DNA from: Glandiceps talaboti
Lineage: Eukaryota > Hemichordata > Enteropneusta > Spengelidae
Assembly: GCF_964340395.1 (NCBI RefSeq)
Contig: NC_135549.1
Span: 7,454,001 to 7,518,000, forward strand
DNA: 64,000 bases
Direction: 5' to 3'
Under the pieces are notes generated by a model. The model was not told where the DNA came from, searched no databases, and saw only the letters and a list, made by a program, of their open reading frames with translations. This document shows, piece by piece, positions 1 through 14,500 of the stretch. The stretch's first letter is position 1, and each line of letters opens with the position of its first letter. A program made the translations under genes and the position numbers.

Positions 1-3000
1 TCACCTTCATATTCACTACTGCTCATTGGCACAGAATCTAACAAATCTAGGCCATACTCATGAAGTAATTCCTCATTGTCTTCAGCGAATTTCTTGACAG
101 CATGTTCTTCAGCGTCTGACAACTTTGACCTTGATTCTCCTGGTAGGTCTTCCATTGAATCTTCACCACGAGATGTAAACTTCAGCTCTGAAAGATGTTC
201 TTTGGGAAACTGTTGTTGTCGTGTCGTCTTGGCCGACACAGACACTTTAGGAAGACTTGTATTCACAGAAGTTTCATCAATACATTTATTGACCACACTA
301 CCATTTGTTTCCATATTAGTTGCCTCTTGACTCAATGTGTCCTTCTTCCCTGACTTAATTTTCTCTGATGCTATGAAATCTGCTATGGCTTTTGATAATG
401 GAGACAGTGGTTTCTCATACTGTCCGACATTCTCATTTGGATCCTTTGCTGATTCTCTTGGGCAGGAGAATATTCTTTCATCTACATCTCCACTAGATGG
501 GAAGAGTTCATCATCATCAATAGGAGGGAAAGTGTTAATGTTGCTGCCTTCCTTTATATTTCCACCATTTACAGGATGTTCATTATTTGAAGTGTCTCCA
601 GATCTCATTGACCCCGTGCAACCGATTATATGTTGGACTGTTTCTCTATTGTGTCCATTTTGGAAACCGTGTGGAGGTTGAGTACCATATGAGCCAGTTG
701 ACAGGGCTGTTGCACTACATGGATGCCCTTGATCATGACTTTGATTACCATCTGTCGTTAATGCTGGAGGCATGTTCTCATTTTGTGACCCTGATGAGTT
801 GTGCTGACATTGCCCAAAGTCTGAAGTAGCTGGTGGTCCAAAATGATGGCTATCAGTTGGAATATGCTGTCCATGGCAGGGAGAATAAGAATGGCGTGGA
901 TATCCCCCCATCTGTTGTTGTTGATTCGGTGGGAATCCATATGGTGGCCAATACGGACCCCACCATCCATGCATATGTTGTCCTTCGTGGTCTGGTTGTG
1001 TTTGTTTGGGCTGTATCATCATACAATTTGGACATGGCTGGTACCCCATTCTGTATGGTTGAGGATAGTGCATTTCAGGCACACCACCTTCTGGTACCTC
1101 CTGTCTTTCTCTTGGACAGAATCCTTGGTTGCAATGATGTTGTAAATGGTCATGACAAGGAAACTGTGGATGGAAAGGTATATTCATCTTCTGGTTGGCT
1201 TGCCCTTCTGTATGTGGAAAAGAACCATTATGAGGATAGGGAAGACCACCTTGACAATGGTCTGGTTGTCCGACTGTCTGTTGAGACACATTGACCAAAT
1301 ACCTCACTGGAGCACCAGTGGCACTTGCTGGGGATGGAGATGTGTTGGTATTCCCTTCCTTTGTTGGGGTTCCAATTACTGGTATTGCAAACTGCTGTTG
1401 ATAAGCATCACCAACATCAGAGTGTCCATGTTGTACAGGAATAGGAAAACTTTCCATTGACAATGCACCTTCTCTTCTTTGCCAATTGTTACAACCTTGA
1501 GAATTCTGTTCCACTTGAAAGTAGCCCTGTTGTTTATATTCTGAATTGAGACCAAGTGCAGCATTCCAAACATCTTCAATATCACTTTCAATGTGTTGCA
1601 TGGCATCTGCCACAGCAGTCTGAACATGATCAGCTTCATGAGCTGCCTGCTGAGACTGTGAACATAATCTTGACAATGGTTTGAAGTGGTCAGTCCTTGA
1701 AACAACAAGGTCTTGTGGACTACCACTCATCAAAGCCCAAAACTTGACTCCATAGGCCATCAAAATTTGCAGCATCTCCATCTTTATGATTCTGAATGCC
1801 CTGCAGAATGACTCTTTAGTCTTGCCTTCAAAAGTATCATCTGCAATCTTTACAAATGGACTAAACATTGCAGTGAATTCTTTCTCAATATTCAACAATG
1901 TCTCCTCTCTAGATCTTTCATATACAGGCTTCTTAAGTAATAGAGGACTGCTTTCTTCAAGGTCAGTTTTATTAGCAAGACTCCTTGTAGACAAGGGACT
2001 GAGATGTTTTCCACTAGGACAGTCCATAAAGGATACCTCTGATAGATCATTAGTATGGCAGGATAGCTCCACTCTAAAATTACTTAAAAGAAAATGGAAG
2101 CCTTCTTCAACACATTTGAACATTGTCTTCAGTAATTTGTCTGTTTTTGCCCCAAGTTCACCCTGTTCTAATTTTTCATCTGTTTGAGCTGCAACTGTAT
2201 TGAAGTCTGTACTATTCTGGGTGTCATCATATGCCTTTTCATTCTTCTGAGCTTTCAATTCCTTCTCCTTTTGTTCATCAGCTGTCTTTTCTATCACAGG
2301 ACTGTCTTTTGTAAGCTTGTCGACATGACTCTTTGTTGCCAATTTAAGTAGTCTTTGGTCTTTCTTTTCATCATCAGAGTTGCTACGACTACAAAGCAAC
2401 TTATCTCTCTTACCCATGGCATTGTCACTCACTATCTCTCTGCTTTTTGAAGGTGACTGATTATTTGTTGGGACAGGAATACAATGGAAAGGGTGACAAA
2501 CACCAACACTCTCTCCGGATTTGCTACTGAGTCCTTGGCAAGAAGGATCTTGCTGGAGTAGAAATTTAGATGATGTTTGAAATCCTGGGACACTGCTGAC
2601 AAACTTGGTCTCTGGTTTCTTATCGTAACTTTGCTTTTGACCATCTCTTTTTTCTAGATGTGAAAACACTTTGTGTAAGGCACCTCTTGTTTTGAGAGTT
2701 GTGTTTACTTCAAGTTTTTCTGGAATACTTTTGCTTGCAACATCTTCCTTCCTTGTCAAATGAATAGTCAATGATATGGGCATCTTTCCCTCTTGTACTT
2801 CTTTTAGTCCTGATAACTCGATACTTTCAAAAGTATTTTCTTGTTCACCTGTAAAATCTTTCAATATTTGAGTACATCCCGTTGATTCCTTTGAAGCTTT
2901 TCTCTTGTACTGAGAGAAAGATATTTTGACTTTCTTCTTAAGCAATGCCTGCTGGGATTCTTTAGTTAAAGCCACCTGTTCATCACATGATTCAGTTGAC

Positions 3001-3547
3001 TCTGCTGTGACAGTAGTGCTATGCACCAGTGGTGACATCTTTTCTTGTGAATCAGACTCCTTCTGACCAGTCTCAATATTGTTAAGCCAAGATCGTATTC
3101 TTTCTTCAGTGCTTTTGTCAGTGAACTGCTGTGTTAATACACTGGTGCTCTCCAGCTGCTCAATCTCTACCTTTTTAGGTACAACTGCACTATGTTTTTC
3201 GGTGAGATCAGAACATAATTTGGAAAGAGAAGAATATGCCTCTTTCACTTTTGATGGCTGTTCAGGCTTTTGAGTGCTAGCAAGTCTTGCAACAAATGCC
3301 CTGCTCCTTTCACGTATGGACTGTATGATGTCACTACTGCTTTTGGTCAGGAACATTCTGGTACGTTTAGAGTCTGCCTCAAATTTCTTTGATGTCTTCA
3401 AGATTTCTTTAATCTCTGTTGTTTCTGTTACACATTCTTTATGGCTTTGTTCTTGGTTACTCAAAGCTTCTTGTATAGTCAACCTTTTCTTGAGACGAGG
3501 ATCCCTTGTTATATCAATTGACGAATGGATGAGTCTTGATTGATCAT
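1..3547 (-). CDS. TASOR: TASOR-like exon 20, giant exon open at window edge
   Basis: The acceptor is ctgttccag|AT. I read the frame codon by codon from 3547 to base 1 and found no stop, so at least 1,182 codons belong to this exon. It starts DQSRLIHSSIDITRDPRLKK. Later parts include helical segments (for example CRAFRIIKMEMLQILMAYGV near 1750-1810) and a His/Pro/Gln/Trp/Cys-rich low-complexity stretch around 700-1300 (for example HMHGWWGPYWPPYGFPP). The last residues in the window read EYGLDLLDSVPMSSSEYEG. No folded domain is recognised. Confidence 0.85.
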
Positions 3548-6500
3548 CTGGAACAGATAAAAGTACACCATAATGTACAGGTATATGGAGGTGCTTGTTC
3601 TGCTACTCACAGATACATACTTCAGAAATGTAGCAAAATCAAACCATTTTTTGCACCTTTCAAAAAACACATTTGTTTATTCACTATCAAGTGTTTTTTT
3701 TCTATAACTTAAAGCACAGTTTTTACAGGACATAAATAAATATTTTAAAATTGTTACACATATTGATATCTTTATTTTAATATAAAATGGTATGCAACTC
3801 TTTGAAAAATAGACTATTTAACTTAACACTTACTGCTTGGCAATGAGGGCACTAGTAGACAGACACCTATTGCTCAAGGGCTGTTCTCTAGAATAGTTAC
3901 TACACAACTGCATGAGGGGTAATATGACATCTATTAGTACCTGAACAAGGCCAGGTAATAAATGTTTTATAATACATCACATTCTCCAGCGAGTATTCTT
4001 TCTATACTCAAAGTGAATCACCTATACTACGCTTTGATAAATGATCGTACCCTAGGGAAATTAGAAAAGGAAGTGTCTGCTATAAGCAAATTGAGGTCTT
4101 TATGGGTCACTAGTCCATACTGAGGGACAGTCTAAGCCAATAACTGAAATCTGTATGAAAATGATGTTATCAAAAAGACTAATGTTGTAAGTTTTTGAAT
4201 ATTACTGAAAACTGTTTCAAAATGTTTGTGTTCTGCTAGCCTACTATAGCATAACTGTAGTAGTAAAATCCATCATTTTTAAGTCACAATATTCCATCTG
4301 GGTCTAGATGTACTATACATTTAGAGCCCCCCCCCCCCCCATCCCAGAGCAGATTAATGTCTTCAAAGTGATCAAAATACAAATAATACACACACTTCTT
4401 AATAGAAGACCTAGTGGTTAATGCTTACCTTTCTTTTGATGCATTGATTTCAGTGGCTGGTTTTGGTCATTAAGTTTTAACTGATCATTTTCTTCATCAA
4501 GTTCCATTGGTACACAACTTAAATCATCTTGTTCTGAAACATCTTCATTGGGGGTTCTGGCAGATATATCTTTTGTGCTCAAATAGTGAGTACCCCTAGA
4601 AGGAAGGCACAAAAAGCAAGATAAAATGAACGCAACTGCTACAACTTGACAAGACAAAAGACCTGTTAATAATTAAGTTGTATCCCTACACATGTCTCTG
4701 ATTGCAATACAAACAATTATTATTGATATATACAACAAGTAACACTGAAGAAAAGCACTTTCTCTATGTGCTACACTCATTTATAGCATTCATATCAAGT
4801 GTAAATGTATACTGTTTCAATCGGTTTATTTACAAGCCCAGCATGTCGCCTTTCTAATGTGGTCAATTAGCAAATGAAACAGTATACTTTTACACTTGAT
4901 ATGGATCCTATAAATGATTGTGGTACATACAGAAAACGCTTTACTTTGGTGTTATGGGTTGTACATTTATCCTGTCCACTAGCCATTTTAATGAAACAGT
5001 GTCCTTTGGATTAAATTGTTTGTGGTTGTAACTGCCACATACCTTTACTAAGTCAACACCATCGACAAAGTTGCTTTCAAATATCAAATAGTCACACTTC
5101 TATAATGCTTTCAAACCTAACAGTCACATATCCATCAACTGCACTGACATCACATATATCCAGTCAATTCATTGTAGCCATTGCTTTTTCACGTAAGTCA
5201 TATCCAGTGTCCATGTAGTCAACTGCCCTGTATCAAATCCAGCCACATACCTATATAATGAACCAGTCATTGCTTTTCAGCCAAACAGTCACATCTCCAT
5301 ACATGCACTAACACATTTATCTATCTACCATGACTGTATTTTACTGTCAACACTTACTCTCACATATCAACAGAACAATTTCAACACTTCGACAGTAACA
5401 TTATCCTAAAGGCTTAATTAATTAAAGATACAAACAAAAACAAATGCTTTACCCATTGTTTGGACAAATAATTGGACTAGAGTCTCCTCCAACCCCACTG
5501 TTGGTTGGGGATTGGTTGGTTGTAATTTTGGTTCTGATTGGTGTGCATTTGTTGGTTGTGATTGAATTGGTTATAGTTGTACATGTTTGGATGATATTGC
5601 TGCTGCTGCTGTTGTTGTTGTTGCACGAGCTGCTGTTGTTGCTGCTGTTGTAGTAAGAATTGTTGCTGTTGTTGTTCCTGCTGCTGTCTTTGGTTGACAG
5701 CCCAGTTACTTGCTTGTTGTTGTAACTGTAAGAAGTGTGCGGTTTCTTGTGGTCTTGTATCTGGGGAGACTGTATTGGGAGCTTGGTAGCTGTTCCTTGG
5801 CCTTCCTCTGTGGAATGACATATGTAACATTGTATATCACATAGAAATATACATATTCTATCACACAAATTGGGTAAGAGTTTGACTTCATTTGCTTTTT
5901 CTGCTTTTTTCAACATTTCATTAATCTTTGTGCTAATCTGAGACAAAAACTGTCATAACACATTAACCAGACATTCATATGAAGCATACACACTATACAA
6001 AATTAATTTTGTGTTTGAGCTGAAAGTTTCTTGCGATGAACATCAGCAAAACAGGAAATTTTTTTTGACAGGTTCCATATTATTATTGTGATATGAAAAT
6101 ATTATACGTAAAGGTACTTCACCAGAAACTTTTGCAGAGTTTTAAAATGAAAAATATAAAATCTTGTTTTTGGTAACTCACACTGTACTTTTATGCTTCA
6201 TGTAAATGTCTGAAGTCTTTATTTTTTCACAACTAAGCAGATACACATAATTCATTATTTTCATACTGGTTGACTCAAAAATGAAACAAATAAAGACTTC
6301 TTTGCTTTGGACAACTTTTTTTCCTTAATTCCGTTTTGAGCTTAATTTCCCGATTTGACCACTTTTAAATGAAATCTCAATCGACACCACTTGTATTTTA
6401 CAGCAAACACTGTATGAATGCTTAGCATGTATACTAGATATAGGCAACTGCAAATAAGGTGTTCCTGTTGCCTCTAATGGAGGGGGATACATGAAGCAGA

Positions 6501-9500
6501 TAGCCAATTTTAAAAGCATGGAAAAAACTACTGTTTTCAATTTTAATAATTGACTTTCACAGACATTCAAATGTTATGCTGGCTTTATCACCATGAGAAA
6601 TATTGTATCTGCTTCATGTCCCTTAAACAATACAAAAGTTAGTTGGGATGAAGGGGTGCAGGACTTAAAAGCACATAACAAGCATGAAATGCAAGTGGAA
6701 CACTTCTCCATTATGGTTTATAATGAAACAAATTGTTCTGGACAGGATCAAGTTGTTTCACTACTATGGAAGAACATTTGGATGAGTAGTACCGAAAACC
6801 TCAACCTGGCATGCTTAGTGTCTGCAAATAAATGTACAGCCAAACAAAGACACAACAAAAAGCTGCTGGTTATTGAGCACTCGCTATATTCCACACAAAA
6901 ATCAGATAAGAGGGAATGTAGAGTGCAGGTTATAAAGGCATCCTTTTCCTTGGTGTCACGTTGATAGCTACTTTTGTATTATTGTTTTGTTCTTCACCTA
7001 TAAGTGTCACCAATGGTCTAAACTGAAATCATCGCAACTTATTTGTGCTGTGAACAATAATTTTTTTTCTCGTAATTTGCTCGTTGTTCACATTTTTTGA
7101 TGACATAGACAGCCATTTGGTTGAGTTTCTGGCACATATTTGGTTAGTTGATGGAAACTAAGAAAGTAGCAACATCAACATCACACGAATAAGGTTGGCA
7201 TGCCTAGAGAAAGTGGCTTGAGGTTGTAGCTGTTGCCGGTTCTGACCCTGTAGTATTGGTATGGCTTGACCAATTGGTTTTGGTCCAAAGGCATTGTGAT
7301 TCTTCTCAGCTGAGTTGACTTGTACAACACGTCTGCTAGTTCCCTGGACACTCTGGTTTAGCAAACAAAACAAAAATGAAAGAAAACAAATAAAAGATGG
7401 AGCAAATTGACTTTCCGAAAGAGTAAGTGACATCAATATGATGCTACAAATAGTACTCTAGTTGCATGTATCAACTTTGATAGATGCAATATCATGTCTG
7501 TGTACTGGGTCCAAACAGCAACAGTACCAGTTTGAGATAAAACATAGGTAGAGATTTAGTATACACAATATAAATAAACATTTGAGATTATTTGAAGACA
7601 GACAGCAGTGACTATAAGATTCAAATAAGACCAAGATGAATATTGCCAAAAAAGTTCAATCTTACTTAGTGTCTAACACATGAACACAGCATTATCGTAT
7701 ACAAACTTTTATTATCATAATAATTTGGTCTATAAAAGACATTACAATCCCTTTGGGACAAATCAGTAGAACTAGAAGACACCCCTTCGTGATACCCCTC
7801 TGTTACCATGATAAAGTGAATCCACAGTACAATCTTGGCTTTGTGCAATCTGCATTTTGCAATGACTAATTACATAATAGCCTCATCTACATAACCTATT
7901 AAGTCATACAAAAACATCTAACTATGAAATGTTTAGTTTGGGCACATCTGCAGTGTAGGTTGGAAAATAGTATTTTAGTTCAGCAATAGTAATTATTTCT
8001 AGTGTTTTTGGTTGCTAGTGAAGACACTATATAGCATGACATGAATCATCAATTATCATATTGTAGTTAGTAGCATCCAATACATTTAGAAATCTGGTGA
8101 AAATAGGAAGTGTTTTTTTTATAGAAATTGGAACGCATGCTAAATTGAGTCTCAATGCTGCCTTTCTGTGTTCTCCGTGAAGTGATAATGTGGTTATCAG
8201 TAATATCTGTGGAGAATTTTAAACAAAACAGTTGAAAACTGTACAGTAGTTGTTAAAGCAAAATATTAACTTGATTTTTATTGGTCTTCTTTGAGAACAT
8301 TAGTAAAGCGACAAAGAGAATACTTAGAGAACAGGCTGCTTTAGAGGGTGGAAAGATTGCAATACTGCATTTTTTAAGTAAAGAGCTTTTGCTAAAAAAG
8401 CTAAGCTATACTCAAAGTATGCTTTAAGACAACTTCTTCATTCTTTGTGTGCAAACAACAAACAGTACACTACTTACAGAGATGGCAAAGTATTGCGAAT
8501 CAACTTCTTTATCATTCTCTGTTGGGTCATCTCGAATTTCTCCTTCTTCCAAGGTGTCATCAAGAGCTGCCAATTTTTCCATAAATTCCTTTGACCGTGT
8601 TTGCCTGGGATCTAGCTTGGGTGTGCTATTCTCAATCCTATGTGATTTACTTGTTTTAGTGTCTACAACAGTTGTTGCTTTAGTTTCTGGCTTCTGTTGT
8701 TTTAAGCGTGACGGCACATCACAAGATTTAAACCTTGCTGGTGTTGAACCAGTCGGCTGGTTGTTATAAAAGTTCTCTGTGGGTGTGCTGGCAGTGTCAT
8801 CGATACTCTTCTTATAAGACTGGGATGTCAGATCCTGCATCAACTTATTCAAGTCATTCTTCACAGGGTTATCCTTTACAGTTTCATTGCCTTGGCTATA
8901 AGGTTTGAACCTTCTTGACTGTCTAATATCTGGGATATGAATCAGTTTTCGTTTTTCTCTTTTCGCTATACTTTCTTCTGGAATGTTGTTCTGTTGAATT
9001 GATATGATATATGTTTACATTTTATATCATACTAGATAAATATACTGGTTAGAATTGCCAGTCTGATGTAAGAGTAGGCTTCAGCCATCTGATTGCTTCA
9101 TATACCTCTATTTTCTTTGTGTATTGTCCTTTGTTTTCAATTTTGTATGAATACATAGCTAGTGGAGTAGTTCCCCCTCCCCTCCCCACTCTATTGTAAA
9201 TTGGTGTTGAAAAATAGTAAAATTTAAATCACTGGCAATATACACAAGTTCAGACTACCATACATGGTTATGTTTATTCATTACATCAATTAATGTTCAC
9301 TGGTCCCATTACAGGAGGAAGTACTCATTAACCAAAGCAGTGACTGTTGGACTAGAAAGAATTCTGATAGGGGGTGGGGTGGGGTAGACACTTGCTATGA
9401 TGTCTCTATGTAGAACTACTAGAAGGCTGTAAAAATTATGGAACAATTGCCTTGCGACCTTGAAGATAAAGGTCAAGGTTAAAATTTGGTGTCTAATCAG

Positions 9501-11490
9501 AAAGCTTGACACAAACAGCATGGGTGTACAAAGGAGTCAGTGTGTTCAACTTTTGACTTTCAGCTAAAAATGTTATCATTTATGAGAAATATTGCCGCCA
9601 GTTAGCCATACTGGTGAAGGTAGTGAAATAAAATAATGTGCATATATTTCTATGGTACCTGACATTTGTGCTAAGTTTGGCTGAAATTGATGTCAGAGGT
9701 GTCAGAGATATGGTTGTACATAGATGTGGATGGATAATAGCACACTTATACAAAACATTGAAAACATACTTATAGCCATGTGACATTGAATGCAAGGTCA
9801 ATGTCAAAAGCATTAAAGGAAAGTGTATCAATGAATCATCAATGTTATAAATTACTTGAGAATGCCATTTGACCTTCAAAATAATTTGGTAAGGTCACAA
9901 AACTTAGTTGTAGTAATGTTACTGTAAATTGCATAAATTTGTTTTATTAAATTATTCGCTTTCACTTTAAGATGAAAATCAGGCTTAAAGTGCCATTCTG
10001 CTTGTATAATCAATCATCAAACACAAATTATGCAACCAAGGTCCATATTCTCAGCTGCACTGCCATATAGAATGTACAATAATTATATGAAAAACAATGA
10101 GATCTGCAAAAATTATGAGCCATTTATAAAGTCAGTATTTTAACTGTTGGTATGGTACATACCCCATCCTTGTTAGCAGACAAACCAGTCTGGCTTATCA
10201 CATCTTGTTCTTTCTTCATGCCGTTATTGGGACCTACTGACTTGAAATCTTGTGATACATCTAGGCTATTTTCAATGTCTACTACCTTTCTTGAATTGCT
10301 TTCAACATATGACATCTTCTGGGTTATTTCAACTTTTCTTTCTACATTGCTTTCAATCACAGGGTTACTCTTTTTGGGGGTTATCTGAACAATTCTCTCC
10401 GATGAGACAATGTCTTCTATAACCTCTTGTGATACCTTCTCTTCATCCATATTCCAATCATTTCGTACAACTTGTCTTTCTGTCTGGTCAATTGTTTCCT
10501 TGTCAAAGCCATTATGCAGAACTGTTTGTACAATATCTATTAATGGTTTATCCCTTTCCAGGTCTTTTGGATCACAGCTGTAAGATCTGAAACATCCACA
10601 TGTAGAAACTGAATATCTGGTACACAAATATACACATGTACTATTAGTGTAACAGTGTTTTCGAAACCCCAGCAATACACAAATATACATCAGGTGAAAC
10701 TGGTATGGTTCCCCGTACGTACAATGACTACATTACACCTTGTAAAATGTCTCAGGAACCTTTACCTATTTACTTCAAAAATACCGCCAATGGCATTGTA
10801 GCACAACTGAACAGTTTTAATACAATGTTTATCCATATGCTGGTCCATGCTAACAATAGGTGTTCATTTGCTGAATGACTATCCAGTTGCCTATCCAACC
10901 ATGTTGCTATCTTTGTAATATACGCGATTATTTGGCTGCTGCTAGGCAAATTTACATACATTTTTTGAATGTTTATTCAATTGTCTATTAATCCCTGTTG
11001 TTATCTTCGCAATATATGTGATCATTTGGCTGTTGCTATGGGCGTGGTCTTGTTGCTAGGCACATTTGCATACATTATTTGAATGTTTGTTCAATTGTCT
11101 ATTATAGTATTAATCCCTGTTTTTATCTTTGTGAAATACACAACTGTTTGGCTGTTGCTATGGGCATGGTCATGTTTGCTAGTGATATTTGCATACTTTT
11201 TTGAATGTTTACTCACTTGCCTACCAGATGATGTTGTTATTTGAGCAAAATATACTGCCTTTCGGTTGTTGCTAAGGGCGTGGTTATGGTTGCTAGGGCC
11301 AATTGTGTCAAAATAGTTTGAAGAAAATCTGCAGAATAACACTTCTTGACCAAAATTAACATTTTTTGACCCAAAACCCACATCTCTGATGCAATCATTT
11401 TCATTTGAACATTTTCCCAACTAGACACCAGAAGTAACATGACCACCAAATATCTAAGCAATTGGTCCAGCAGTTCTTGACTTTAAGTTG

Positions 11491-11534
<44 letters not shown>

Positions 11535-14500
11535 TAGACACAGACAGACACTTTGCCATGCCTATAGCACTACTGAACCTTCAGTTCAGTTGTACTAAAA
11601 AACCCACTTAACCCCATTACTGGGACAAGCCATTAAAGAAGCAAGTCCACTTGTTATCAAAGAGTACCAATATTTACACATGTGATGATGGGCTCTTACA
11701 TAACACAAGTAAACAGTGTAGTTCACAGCGTAAGATCATTTCTAAGGAGTGGGTCAATTGAGGCAAACCTTATCTCCGTCTTATATCAGTTGTTATCAAT
11801 TTATTAGGCTATTATAAGTAACACTACAAACAGCTTTAGAGATGCAAACAACTTTTATGACACCCGTTTTCGTCAGGCAAGCCCGCGGGTTTGTTGCACT
11901 TGGACCGTTAATGGCTTGTGAATGTCATGCCCCCCCCCCCCCCCCCCCCCCTAAAAAAAATAAAAATAAAAATAAAAACAAACAAACAACAAAACAACCC
12001 CCCATTTGAACCCCACTGTCTTGGACCATTCTTTACAACCTACCTTTTTAACCAGACAAATTTTTCTGCCAGACAAATTATTTTTCTAAACCAACAAGTT
12101 TAATCCCCAATTGGAAACAGGCTATTAAGTCTATTCTAAGGGTCTTTTATATGTGATGCATAATAAACTAAGCTACTATATCTACTTACTTGTGTAGTGC
12201 AGAACTGACACAGAATATCAACTGTTCTTCTCTAACAGCTGGAAACACTTTCCCATCCACTTTTGGTGTGCATACTTTTGTGATGTTCAGTTGTTTATCA
12301 CCACACAGTTCAACTTTATGCAGATTAAAGGTGTTCTGATTAATGCTGTCCATATCCTCATTATCAATGTTGGTGGTACTATCACATTTAATCTCCTCTT
12401 CAACTTTCTGTTCAACCAGTTTTTCAGACTGGATTTCTTTTTCTTCAGTCTCAAACTCATTCTCATCTATTGAGATGTCAATGGCATCATCCATGTTTAC
12501 AGATTTTTCTTCTTCAACCACACTTTTACTGTCCATGATTTCATCGTCACCCTCTTGTTTGTATTGCTCTGTGAGATTGGCATCTTTGGATGATGACGGC
12601 GTCTCTGACATCTCACTTTGTACGTCACTACTACTTTCAACTGGTTTTTTCTTAGGTATTCTTCCAACTGACTGTATGTCAGGTACTTCAGTGAAACTTA
12701 AAATATCTGCAAATACAACATTACACTTGATTTGTCTTGTAAAAGTGTTCCTTGAGGAAGAACATATGTTGTATGGATGGAACTTTTAAATAATTTTCTT
12801 TTTCAAAGTGGCACAACCGAGTGTACTTTCTCTTACTATGGTAAATATACTTACTTTGATTACATGTAAACTGTTCTACTATAATGATAATATCAATAAA
12901 TGTCATAATGGCACAATACAGTGAACTATAACCTTGTAAGGCAAAATGACAAACAATCCTGTGCAGACAAGGTAAAGACAAGGGGTTTGAAATTTCAATG
13001 AGGTTTTTAACTTTACTGACTTGATGGGCCTCTGCTATCAAAACCTCAAATTTCTAGGTTGCTATAAATTTTCAGAAAGAAAAATTACATTTAGTAAAAT
13101 AACCCTGGTAAGTTTACAAATAAATAAAGTTTTACTACAAGTTGTCTCACCTCTGTTTTCAAATTTCTTGATGTTTTCTTCCTTTTTCTTCTTCTTGTCA
13201 ATGTTTACCTCCGGTGGCAAGTCCGGAGATTTCCTTTTCTTCTGTCTGTGTACTTTACCACCCTTTTCAACAACTCTGGCATTTAAGTAATTTTTCATAT
13301 CATCAGCGTTATCAATTCTTGGTGAAGAACATGTCTGATCTAGGAAAGCTTTCATTTCGTTAACGTCCATGATAGTGTCATCTTTACCTTTGACAACAAC
13401 AACAGCATCATCTTCATCATGCTTGGCGTCATCCTGTGCAGCACCAACTTCAGTGTCTGTTTTGAAGTCTTTTTGAGGTGATGTAATACTAGTGGGTGTA
13501 ATACAAGTGGGTGTAACATCTGACTTGCTAATGTCAGGACCGCCGCTAAGTTCTAATTGTTTCAGTCTCAACTCCTCCTTTAACTCTTCAATCCTTGTTT
13601 GTATCAAGAAGGACTGTGACGAACTGTCTTCCACATCTTTAGTGTCTATAGAACTATCTGTTACAACTACTGAAGGTATACTTCTTGGCAAGTCAACACT
13701 GGCAATGTCTTGTTTTTCATGATACAGAGTTGTCTCTTTTGAAATGACAGATTCTTTTTCAATGGAAGATAACTTAGTCTGAGTAGCTGGCATGACTTTT
13801 GCACTATCTACCTCTTTTTGTAGTGGTGGTGGTGGTGGTGGTGGAGGTGGTTGTACTGGAGGTGGTGGTACTGATGGTGGATTGTTCAAAATTGGTTTCA
13901 GTTTCTGCAGTAAACTGTTAAGTCTGTCTGGGTCAAGACTCTGAATGTTTGGTATTTTCATTAAAAAGGAACTGACGTCACTAGACTTCTGTGGTGGTTG
14001 CAAGTTTCTTTGTTGAGACTGTGATTGTTTGTCAGTACTGTCAAGATTGTCATTGCTGTTGTTAGTATTCAGTGTTTCTTGTACATAGCTAGTAGTTGGA
14101 GTAGCTTTATCAGCAGTGATTGATCCCTGCGTAGAATGTATTGATGTACTTTCAGATAATGACACAGGGCTGGAAGAAGTAAGTTGGCACTGTTGTTTTG
14201 GTGGTGTTTGTTGTTGTTGTTGTGGTGAAACTGGTGACTCAGGTAGATAACTATACTTAATAGATTGTCTGTATTGCATTGAGTCAGGCACAGCAAATGT
14301 TGGTTTGGGAGATGTACCAGCTGTGCTAGGTGGTTGAGCTACACTTCGCAAAGAGCTCATTGGATCTTGCCAATTATCAGTCACTGGGATACCGTCAGGT
14401 CCATATCCAACATATGCTACTCTTTGACTGGGTTTGCGTAATATTGATACTGGCATACTTGGTAGTGGGGGAGCAGACATAATACTGATTTGGCGATACC

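Noticed and set aside
758-1294. Plus-strand open frames of up to 153 codons
   Set aside because: They are shadows of the TASOR-like giant exon, whose minus-strand frame is open over the whole 3.5 kb and joins correctly to exon 19.
5477-5830. Stand-alone poly-Gln protein
   Set aside because: Its 5' part runs across the exon 18 acceptor into intron, and its stop falls inside exon 18. It may be an alternative frame of the TASOR-like transcript, reported as a finding, but not a separate gene.
6593-6964. Plus-strand open frame of 123 codons
   Set aside because: It lies inside TASOR-like intron 17, antisense, with no recognisable family or splice context. Likely chance.
10586-10690. Upstream extension of the exon 15 open frame to an ATG
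   Set aside because: The sequence upstream of the gtttcag acceptor is Cys/Tyr-rich and not in phase with exon 14. It is read as intron.
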